Made by a program: the position numbers and the translations under genes. Shown here one piece after another: positions 6,027 through 13,185 of a stretch of 16,646 bases of DNA. The stretch covers positions 1-16,646 of the forward strand of contig JACPDC010000308.1 of assembly GCA_016184235.1 (NCBI GenBank), given 5' to 3'. Within the stretch, counting starts at the first letter, position 1; every line of letters begins with the position of its first letter. The notes under the pieces are model-generated. The model searched no databases. It saw only the letters and a program-made list of their open reading frames with translations, and was not told the origin of the DNA. Source of the DNA: Deltaproteobacteria bacterium (GTDB lineage Bacteria; Desulfobacterota; Binatia; UBA9968).

Positions 6027-9000
6027 ATGAACGCCAAGAAAAATGAGGTCGGTAAATTGGCCTCGGCGACAAGTGGGCGACCGGGCTTCTCACGCAGGGA
6101 CTTGCTTAAAAGCGCGGCCTTTCTCGGCGGGAGCGCTGCATTGGCTGGTCAGGTCCCGGGGTTCTTGGCTGGGCTTGCCGAGGGAAGGACTGACTATCTC
6201 GCGCCCGAAGTGGACTATCCGTTGGCCAAGCCCGAGCAAATTCTCTACTCGGTTTGCCAGCAGTGCAACACCCAATGCGGAATCAAGGCTAAGATCCAAA
6301 ACGGGATCGTCGCGAAAATCGACGGCAACCCGTTTAGCCCTTGGAACTTGACACCGCACCTGCCTTACAAGACTTCACCCTTTATAACAGCAGCCGTGGA
6401 TGGGCTTCTTTGCCCCAAGGGACAGGCTGGAGTTCAGGCGGCCTATGATCCCTACCGGATCGTTAAAGTGCTCAAGCGAGCCGGCAAGCGAGGGGAAGGG
6501 AAATGGATCACGATTCCCTTCGACCAGGCCATCGATGAGATCGTCAAGGGGGGCTACCTCTTTAAGCACGTTGCGGGCGAAGAGAATCGAAAAGTAGACG
6601 GGCTCAAAACCATTCGCGCCCTAGAAGATGCCAAACTGACAAGAGAGATGGCCGACGATGTGGCGAAAATTTGGAAGAAGGAGATGACGGTTGCCGAGTT
6701 CAAGGAGAAGCACAAAAGTCGTCTCCACCTGCTCATTGACCCTAACCATCCCGACTTGGGCCCTAAAAATAATCAGTTTGTCTTCATGTCGGGGCGAATG
6801 AAAGGCGGTCGGGGAGATCTGGTTGGTCGCTTTGTAAAGGACTCTTTTGGTTCGGTCAACGCTCACGGCCACACCACAGTCTGCCAGGGCTCTCTCTATT
6901 TTACCGGCAAGGCTATGAGTGAGCAGTATCTACTGGATGAGAAGGAGCTTAAGTATAAGTGGACCGGCGGCAAAAAATTCTACTGGCAGGCGGATACGGA
7001 GAAGAGCGAATTTATCCTCTTCGTCGGCGCCTCGCCCTTCGAGGGCAACTACGGCCCCACCAACCGGGCCGGTAGGATCACCAATGGCATGATAGACGGG
7101 CGCCTCAAAATCGCCGTGGTGGATCCCCGTCTCAGCAAGACTGCGGCGAAGGCATGGAAGTGGGTTCCGATCACGGGGAACCTAACTGGTGCAATGCCTC
7201 TTGGTTAGTGAAGATCGAAAAGGACGCTAAACCCGGCGCTTTTCTTAGGGCTTCGGATGTCGGTTTGCCGAAGCTCAAAAAGGTCTGGAGGGATAAAAAG
7301 GGGGGGGCGGAAAAATCCTACGAATCCGATCCCTTCGTCGTCCTGTTTAATGGAAAACCCTCGAGCTTCGAACCTTATGATGAGAGGAATCCCGTCGAGG
7401 GAGACCTCTTGGCGAATACGGAGATCCAAGGGATCAAAGTGAAGAGCGGCCTTCAGCTTCTCTGGGAAGAGGCCTCCTCAAGGACGGTGGAGGGCTGGGC
7501 CAAGATCTGCGACGTTAAGGCAGCCGATATCGTGGCGCTGGCTCGGGAGTTCACGAGCCATGGAAAGAGAGCTGTGGCGGATATCCATCGTGGAGTCTCC
7601 CAACACACTAACGGCTTCTACAATGTCTTTGCCTGGTTCTCTCTGAATCTGCTGATCGGGAACTATGACTGGCAGGGTGGGATGGCCCAGGCCTCCACCT
7701 TTGACGCCGGAGGAGGGAAGACATTTGAGGGGAAACTTTCGGACGGCAGCGAGGGCAAGTGGGCGCAGCCTTTCCCGATTGGCAAGATGATCGAGGGAAA
7801 GACCACTCCGTTCGGCATTGACCTGATCCGTGCCAATGCCAAGTATGAGGAGAGCACCATCTTTAAGGGTTACCCGGCGCGTCGTCCTTGGTTTCCTCTT
7901 TCCAGTGATGTCTACCAAGAGATCATTCCCTCAGCGGGTGACGCCTATCCTTATCCAATCAAGGCTCTCTTCCTCTATATGGGCGCGCCGGTCTACTCGC
8001 TCCCAGCGGGACACACCAACATCGAGATCCTGGCTGACATCCAAAAGATCCCTCTCTTTATCACGAGCGATATCGTTATCGGCGAGACATCCACCTACGC
8101 CGACTACATATTTCCCGATTGCTCTTACCTGGAGCGCTGGGAGGTCGCCGGCTCTCATCCCAACATGGTGTGGAAGGTCCAGCCGATCCGCCAGCCTGTC
8201 ATTGCCCCGTTGACTGAGACCGTGAAGGTCTTCGGCGAGGAGATGCCGATCACGTTGGAGTCGGTCCTGCTAGCGATCGCGGAGAAGATGAGGCTTCCCG
8301 GATTTGGCAAGAACGGTCTTAGTGAGGGGCGGGATTTCAAGAGGCCGGAGGATCTCTACATCCGCATGGCCGCGAATGTAGCGGCAGGGGACAAGCCAGG
8401 CCAGGATCTCCCTGTTGCCGATGATAAGGAGGTGAAGCTGTTCCTGGAGTCAAGGGAGCATCTGCCCAAGACGGTCTTTGATCCCGAAAGGTGGCGGGAG
8501 ATAGCCGGACCCTGGTGGCGCAGGGTAGTGTACCTGCTCAATCGCGGGGGTCGCTTTGACGATTACAAGAATGGCTACGACGGTGTCCAACTCAAGAACA
8601 AGTATGGGACTCTGATCAACATCTACCAAGAGAAGACGGCAAAGACGAAGAACTCCATGACAGGAAAACCGTACTCAGGCGTGGCCACCTATATTCCTGC
8701 GCCGACCGACGCCTTGGGGCGGCCCATTCATGATGAGAAGGACGGTTTTGATTTGAATCTCATTACCTATCGGGAGATCTCGCATACCAAGTCGCGAACT
8801 GCGGCCAACTACTGGCTGCTTGCGCTTCTTCCGGAGAACTTTATCTTGATAAACCAGCGGGATGCCGAGCGTCTGGGTGTGCAAAACGGAGGGTTGGTCA
8901 AGGTGGTCTCCCCAACGAACCCTGAAGGAGTTTGGGATCTTAAAAACGGCAAGAAGATCCCTATGATCGGCAAGGTGAAGGCCGTTCAGGGAATTCGGCC

Positions 9001-9223
9001 GGGCGTGATTGCCTTCTCCCTTGGCCATGGCCACTGGGCCTATGGAGCAGGCGACACGTTGATTGACGGAAAGAGGATCTCAGGCGATCATCGCCGCGCT
9101 ATGGGCATTCACGCCAATGCTGCCTTTAGGACCGATCCTCACATTAAGAACACCTGCCTGTCAGATCTTACCGGGGGAAGCGCGGTCTTCTATGATACGA
9201 AGGTGAGGCTTGTAAGTATCTAA
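6027..9223 (+). pseudogene. Molybdopterin oxidoreductase catalytic subunit, Tat-exported (tetrathionate/polysulfide reductase-like), interrupted by a deletion with frameshift
   Basis: A large CISM catalytic subunit split in two frames. Part one (6027 to about 7172, ~382 residues) has a Tat signal (SRRDLLK, residues 22-28). Its [4Fe-4S] motif is C77-x2-C80-x3-C84 with C129 in LLCPKGQAG, and GHTTVCQGS has C286 as the likely Mo ligand. Part two resumes in another frame at about 7172 (GEPNWCNASWLVKIE) and runs 683 residues to TAA 9223, ending in the molybdopterin dinucleotide-binding domain (HTKSRTAANYW, LGHGHWAYG). At the junction KAWKWVPI is followed at once by HGEPNWC. In relatives I know, a few tens of residues lie between these motifs, so sequence is missing as well as the frame shifted (loss of 3n+1 bases). 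As written, the first frame stops at 7206-7208. GGGAGGGG about 8 bases upstream supports ATG 6027. Total length near 1,065 plus the lost part suits the tetrathionate reductase-like group; the substrate is not proven. Confidence 0.88.
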
Positions 9224-9251
9224 CGTGCGACGACACATGAAATGTTTTTTC

Positions 9252-9257
9252 TATACT
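9252..9257 (+). promoter_or_regulatory. Possible -10 element before the FAD protein gene
   Basis: TATACT sits in the 58-bp spacer between the molybdoenzyme stop and the FAD gene, after a run of six T. The -35 position (9229-9234, GACGAC) is poor. It could be an internal promoter letting the last two genes be expressed separately. The weak match and lack of a clear ribosome site keep confidence low. Confidence 0.2.
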
Positions 9258-9281
9258 CCTGGAAAGTGAGCGTTGGTTCTT

Positions 9282-10642
9282 ATGGACAGCCCGCACCCAC
9301 GGCCAGACCGTAAAGCAGCCGGCCCGGAATTAGAGAGCGGCTCCCATGTAGCGGTCATCGGAGGCGGTCCGGCGGGTTCCTTCTTCAGCTACTTCCTTCT
9401 CGACGGGGCTCAGAGAATCGACATAGATGTCCATGTGGATCTCTTTGAGCCGCGCGACTTTGTCCTTCCCGCGCCGCTCGGTTGCAACATGTGCGGGGGA
9501 ATCATGTCCGAGTCTTTGGTGCAGATGCTCGCGGTCGAAGGCATCAACCTGCCTTCCACTGTCGTCCAAAGGGGCATCGACTCCTATGTCCTCCACACGG
9601 ACATCGGCAGCGCCCGCATCGACACGCCCTTACACGAAAAACGGATAGCGGCGGTGCACCGGGGATCGGGACCACGCGACATAAAGAAGATCAAGTGGGC
9701 CAGTTTGGACGGCTACCTGCAAGGGCTGGCGGTGGAGAAGGGGGCGCGCCTCGTGCGTGAGCGCGTGGACGGCTTCAGCTGGCAAGATGGCCGGCCACAG
9801 ATCAAGACGCGAGGCGGTTCGCCCGTGGCCTATGATTTTGTGGCGGTCGCGGTTGGAGTGAATTCCGGCGTCCTCAAGCTTTTCCAGGGGCTTGTTCCTG
9901 GCTACCAACCCCCCCGGGCCACAAAAACTTTTATCTGTGAGTTCCAGTTGGGTAGCGAGACGATTGAGAGATATTTAGGCAGCTCCATGCATGTCTTCCT
10001 GCTGAATATGCCTCGGCTAGAGTTCGCTGCCATCATCCCGAAAGGTGACTACGTAACCGTCTGCCTGCTGGGCGATGACCTCTAGTAAAGTCCTTTTTAG
10101 AGTCGCCCCATGTGAAGCAGTGCTTTCCGCCCGACCTGCCTTTGGATTCACCTCCTTGCCACTGTTCGCCGCACATCAGCGTCCGCGGGGCTGTCCAGCC
10201 GTTCGCCGACCGGCTCGTCTTCATTGGGGACTGCGGTGTGACAAGACTCTATAAGGATGGGATTGGCGCCGCTTACCGCACGGCGAAGGCGGCTGCCACA
10301 ACCGCCATTTTCCACGGCATTTCCGCTGGAGATTTTCGCCGCCATTATCGGCCGGTTTGCCGGCGAATCGGCGCTGATAATGCCATAGGCCGAACCATCT
10401 TCGCGTACACGCGCCAGCTTCGAAAGCTACGGCACGATGTGCGCGCCATGTTACGCATGGTCTCCCGCGAGCAATTAGAGAATGGCGGTAGGCCGGGCAT
10501 GAGCGTGGTACTATGGGATCTCTTTACAGGAAGCGCCCCCTATCGGGAGATCCTTGGGCGCATGCTCCGCCCTGGCTTTCTGGCGCGCTTTTTATCGAGC
10601 CTGATTCTGGCAAATCTGCCTTTCAAACGTAACGGTGGCTGA
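9282..10642 (+). pseudogene. FAD-dependent oxidoreductase of the geranylgeranyl-reductase type, frameshifted near 10080
   Basis: A flavoprotein in two frames. The first 267 residues carry VAVIGGGPAGS (residues 23-33, nucleotide-binding turn) and a conserved-looking CNMCGG at 68-73, then stop at TAG 10083-10085 right after CLLGDDL. The other frame continues LVKSFLESPHVKQCFPP, then RLVFIGDCGVTRLYKDGIGAAYRTA, the second FAD motif of this family, to TGA 10642. The break is explained by an extra CT in CTCTAG (CTAG would restore GDDLVKSFL) or by loss of about 10 bases between GDDL and LVKSFL. The rebuilt protein is about 450 residues with no signal or membrane segment, so it should be cytoplasmic, unlike the exported molybdoenzyme. 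The ATG at 9282 has no clear ribosome site; TTG 9273 is an alternative. The next gene starts 12 bases after its stop. The electron donor and substrate are unknown. Confidence 0.85.
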
Positions 10643-10654
10643 CAGGAGGAACCT

Positions 10655-11062
10655 ATGGAGACCGGTGATTTAGGTAGAGTGTATCAGGCCGGGGAGACTA
10701 TCGTGCGCCAAGGAGAGCCAGGGCAGTGTATGTACGTTATCCAGTCGGGACAGGTCGTGGTCGTCCAAGAAAAGGCGCAAAGCGAGGTGCCCCTGGCTGT
10801 GCTGAACAAAGGGGATTTCTTTGGCGAGATGGCGTTGTTCGAGCGGGAGGCCCGGTCGGCGACGGTGCGCGCCCTGGAGGACTCTCGGGTGCTAACCGTG
10901 GACAGGAAGACCTTCCTTCGACGCATCCAGGAAGATCCCTCCATAGCGTTTCGCCTCGTCGAAGCTATGTCCCGTCGCATCCGTGAACTCGATCAGGAAA
11001 TCTCCAGGATCAAGTCAACGTTTGAGGTGCGCGATTTTAATCCGGCGTCGAAGCGACCTTGA
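10655..11062 (+). CDS. Stand-alone cyclic-nucleotide-binding domain protein
   Basis: A 135-residue protein made of one cNMP-binding beta-barrel and C-terminal helices. The phosphate-binding cassette is visible: FGEMALFEREARSATVRA at about residues 56-73, with Glu58 for the ribose hydroxyl and Arg67 for the phosphate, so binding of cAMP or cGMP is predicted. There is no DNA-binding helix-turn-helix, hence it is not a CRP/FNR regulator. The C-terminus (EAMSRRIRELDQEISRIKSTF) is a likely amphipathic or coiled-coil segment that could mediate dimerisation or partner binding. AGGAGG six bases before the ATG is a strong ribosome site, and the gene follows the FAD gene by 12 bases. By position it may regulate the flavoprotein or the molybdoenzyme complex at the protein level; that role is inferred. 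It is the last gene of the segment, ending 62 bases before the right repeat. Confidence 0.9.
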   Translation: METGDLGRVYQAGETIVRQGEPGQCMYVIQSGQVVVVQEKAQSEVPLAVLNKGDFFGEMALFEREARSATVRALEDSRVLTVDRKTFLRRIQEDPSIAFRLVEAMSRRIRELDQEISRIKSTFEVRDFNPASKRP

Positions 11063-11124
11063 CCCCCTGGATCGGTCTCGGCCAGATTGACATGATCGCT
11101 TCTTGTTGGGTAGCCTGGCAGAAG

Positions 11125-11223
11125 GATTTCTACCGGCGCGGCTTCATCGACCAGCTTTCCCGGGTCAATACCGGCCGGGTCTTTTACACCTCGCCGGATC
11201 AGATCGGCAACTACATCGTGGTG
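11125..11223 (+). repeat. 99-bp direct repeat, right copy
   Basis: Exact copy of 3581-3679. It lies directly upstream of the true 3' end of the vWA gene, while on its left it joins non-vWA sequence (TGGCAGAAG). Together with the left copy it brackets the redox segment. It overlaps the start of the 14-bp tandem duplication at 11210-11237. Confidence 0.97.
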
Positions 11224-11237
11224 ACTACATCGTGGTG
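11210..11237. repeat. 14-bp perfect tandem duplication at the right junction
   Basis: ACTACATCGTGGTG occurs at 11210-11223 and again at 11224-11237. The first unit is the last 14 bases of the 99-bp repeat. Collapsing the pair restores the vWA reading frame GTG-GTG-GAC-TAC into its basic tail. Confidence 0.93.
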
Positions 11238-11275
11238 GACTACATCGCGAACAAGCGCAAGCGCATCGGGCGCAC

Positions 11276-11806
11276 CTAACCGGTCAGTATTGGTCCAACC
11301 ACGGCCCCAAGCAAAGTGCCCCCGATCAGAATGAGAATCGGGCTCACTTTGGTGAACAGCGCAAGGGCAAGGGCTGCTCCGGCTATCACCGCATAGAACC
11401 AGTTAGCGATGGCGTAGCGCCCCAAGGCGAAGGCGGTTATCCCGAGCAGACCAATCACCGCGGGGGCCGCGCCGAGGCCAAAGCCCTGTAACCACGGATG
11501 CTGGATGTATCTCCGTACTTGGAACGCCGCCAAGACTGACAACGACCAGGGAATGAGGAATACTCCTATTGTTGCCGTGACGGCTCCCGCAAAACCGGCA
11601 GCGCGGTAGCCGATGAACGCCGACGTGATCAATATCGGCCCCGGAGTGATGTAGGCGAAGCCGATCGCCGCCGCGAAATCCTGCGGCGCGACCCAGCGCA
11701 TCTGTTCAACGGAAATGCGTTCGAGGAGGGAGATCACCGCGTTGCCCCCGCCGAAGGCGAGCATGCTGATTATCGCGAAGTAGACAAACAGTTCCAGGAG
11801 AATCAT
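11276..11806 (-). CDS. chrA: Chromate transporter family protein, second half of a short-chain pair
   Basis: A 176-residue membrane protein of the CHR family. It has the family motifs FGGGNAVISLLE near the N-terminus and ITPGPILITSAFIGYR in the first third, followed by about four more hydrophobic segments. It is a single CHR domain, so it should pair with the upstream single-domain protein to make a functional transporter, in place of the fused two-domain ChrA. Members export chromate, with sulfate as the likely natural analogue; the substrate here is not shown. Its ATG overlaps the stop of its partner by 4 bases (ATGA). Its TAG stop (11278-11276) overlaps the vWA TAA on the other strand. Near-total convergence leaves no room for a terminator between the two genes. 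Confidence 0.88.
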   Translation of the reverse strand: MILLELFVYFAIISMLAFGGGNAVISLLERISVEQMRWVAPQDFAAAIGFAYITPGPILITSAFIGYRAAGFAGAVTATIGVFLIPWSLSVLAAFQVRRYIQHPWLQGFGLGAAPAVIGLLGITAFALGRYAIANWFYAVIAGAALALALFTKVSPILILIGGTLLGAVVGPILTG

Positions 11807-12396
11807 TGCGGCGCGCTTTCACCCTTCGGGGTCGGCGCCTCGGTTCCGGAGATTTGTTCTTGCGTGAAACTTTGCGGCATCAAGATGCCAAAAACGCCGG
11901 CCGCCAGCACAAGCCATGCGGGATTCATGCGAAAAGCGATCCCAAGAGCGCAGGCCGCCACGGCTACGACCGCTCCCGCCGGCGTGGTAACGGCGGGTTT
12001 GCCCAAGCGGTAGATAGTCGCGACCAATATACCCGCCACCGCGGCCGTAAGGCCCCGCAGGGCCGGAGTGGCGGCGTTTCCTAAACCGGCGGCGATCTCC
12101 TCGTAAAGCACGGATAAAATAAGTATCAGAAGGAACGCGGGGAGGAGAAAGGCAAGAGTAGCCAGTGCAGCGCCAGGCCAACCTCCCAGACGATAGCCCA
12201 GGTAGCCCACCACCTGCACTCCCGTAGAGCCGGGAAGGAGTTTCGTGTATGTCAGAGCTTCAGTGACGTCCTTAGCTGTAAGGACACGCCGATCCATGAC
12301 CAAATAGCGCTCGATCAGGCTCAGGGTAACCCCCAGCCCGCCAAAGGCCGCCAGGCCGATCTTAATAAACAGCCACCACAGTTGAGGCAATGACAT
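11803..12396 (-). CDS. chrA: Chromate transporter family protein, first half of a short-chain pair
   Basis: A 197-residue CHR-domain membrane protein. Motifs are FIKIGLAAFGGLGVTLSLIE at the N-terminus and LLPGSTGVQVVGYLGYRLGG at about residues 53-73, then several hydrophobic helices and a hydrophilic Pro/Glu-rich tail (SGTEAPTPKGESAPQ). It overlaps the second CHR gene by 4 bases, as is usual for paired short CHR proteins. The ATG at 12396 lies 60 bases downstream of the TauE/SafE stop, and no strong ribosome site was seen before it. A dedicated promoter in the 60-base gap was not convincing, so it may be read through from the upstream operon. Chromate export is the described function of the family; sulfate or sulfite-related transport would fit the neighbours but is inference. 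Confidence 0.88.
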   Translation of the reverse strand: MSLPQLWWLFIKIGLAAFGGLGVTLSLIERYLVMDRRVLTAKDVTEALTYTKLLPGSTGVQVVGYLGYRLGGWPGAALATLAFLLPAFLLILILSVLYEEIAAGLGNAATPALRGLTAAVAGILVATIYRLGKPAVTTPAGAVVAVAACALGIAFRMNPAWLVLAAGVFGILMPQSFTQEQISGTEAPTPKGESAPQ

Positions 12397-12456
12397 AAAG
12401 GATGCTCTCTCTTAACACCCTGCATCTATCTGGAAGGCAAAGGCTCTGCTAGGCTC

Positions 12457-13185
12457 TCACCCGCGAACTAAGAACCCCAGCCCCGCAATAATCAACGTCG
12501 CTTCGATCAGCAAGACAAACAGGCGCTCAGGGATCCGGTCCAAGATCTTTTTCCCGACGAAGGAGCCAAAGATCATAATCGGACCCAGAGCAAGCCCGGC
12601 GATCACGCTATCAAGCGTTAGCACCGACATCCCGCCGTAGGCCACAAGCTTTGTAACATGCATGACTACCGTTGCAAACGCCTCCGTTCCTATGTAGGCG
12701 CCCTTTATCAGGCCGTACGCGAGAAAGAAGGGAGCCATAATCGGCCCAACGCTTCCCAGCAGCGCCGAGAGAAAACTGAAGACCGCCCCCATGATGGCGA
12801 ATCCGCGTAGCGAAGGGCGAAGGCCGCTTGCTTTGCCGACACGACGGTACGCCACGGTCGCAAGCAGGAAAATTCCTAGCAGCCGCATAAGAAAGCCAAG
12901 CGGCGCAGTGGCGAAGAGAACGCCCCCGACCAGCGCGGCAGGCACGCCCCCTACCGCGAACCAGCCAACCACGGGCAAATCAACCTCGCGCCGGTTAAAC
13001 CAGACCCGGCTGCCGTTGCCGATCAACTGCGCAACCGTGAGAATCGGAATGGCGTCGCGCACGCCGAAAACCACTACTAGAATCGGCAGCAAAACCGCAG
13101 CCCCGCCGAACCCGGTTACGGCCGCCAGCGTCGATGCCACAAGGGCGCCGCCGCTCATCAGGAGGATGTTGGGGATATCCGTCAT
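12457..13185 (-). CDS. TauE/SafE (TSUP) family permease
   Basis: A 242-residue membrane protein with roughly seven to eight hydrophobic segments and two related halves. The N-terminal half has ASTLAAVTGFGGAAVLLPIL, the usual Gly-rich first TSUP repeat. The second half has ALLGSVGPIMAPFFLAYGL, its counterpart. TSUP proteins move sulfite, sulfonates, thiosulfate or other organic anions across the inner membrane; substrate cannot be read from sequence. The ATG at 13185 overlaps the stop of the DUF6062 gene by 4 bases (ATGA), so translation is coupled. The next gene is a chromate transporter pair, giving a run of anion transporters. Length is normal. Confidence 0.88.
   Translation of the reverse strand: MTDIPNILLMSGGALVASTLAAVTGFGGAAVLLPILVVVFGVRDAIPILTVAQLIGNGSRVWFNRREVDLPVVGWFAVGGVPAALVGGVLFATAPLGFLMRLLGIFLLATVAYRRVGKASGLRPSLRGFAIMGAVFSFLSALLGSVGPIMAPFFLAYGLIKGAYIGTEAFATVVMHVTKLVAYGGMSVLTLDSVIAGLALGPIMIFGSFVGKKILDRIPERLFVLLIEATLIIAGLGFLVRG

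Larger units (their letters stand above)
3680..11124. other. 7.4-kb segment carrying a redox operon, placed inside the vWA gene between 99-bp direct repeats
   Basis: Everything between the two 99-bp copies is unrelated to vWA, while the sequence outside joins into one intact vWA gene once a 14-bp duplication is collapsed. The segment holds five plus-strand genes (iron-sulfur subunit, NrfD subunit, molybdoenzyme, FAD protein, cNMP-binding protein) and short non-coding ends. No transposase, integrase, terminal inverted repeats or tRNA target is present. The geometry fits integration of a circle sharing 99 bp with the chromosome, or an assembly graph path that used the same 99-mer twice. Which is true cannot be decided from this sequence. 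Confidence 0.7.
11125..11279 (+). pseudogene. 3'-terminal fragment of the vWA gene
   Basis: This fragment encodes DFYRRGFID to NYIVV and then, after one 14-bp unit is removed, DYIANKRKRIGRT and TAA (11277-11279). Joined to 1966-3120 and 3170-3580 it completes a ~568-residue vWA protein with a basic C-terminus. As written, the duplication shifts the frame, so the basic tail is not read from the repeat. There is no start codon or ribosome site of its own. Its stop overlaps the stop of the convergent chromate transporter gene, indicating this is the native chromosomal 3' end rather than a second vWA paralogue. Confidence 0.85.

Noticed and set aside
7300..7307. G8 run in the molybdoenzyme gene as the cause of its frameshift
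   Set aside because: The frame is continuous through this run (DKKGGAEKS); the break is about 130 bases upstream.
10079..10086. Programmed frameshift in the FAD gene
   Set aside because: There is no classical slippery heptamer, the needed shift is not the +1 of the prfB type, and family members of this kind are not known to be recoded. A CT duplication or short deletion is simpler.
3680..11124. Insertion sequence or transposon with target-site duplication
   Set aside because: No transposase gene or terminal inverted repeats are visible, and 99 bp is far longer than usual target-site duplications.
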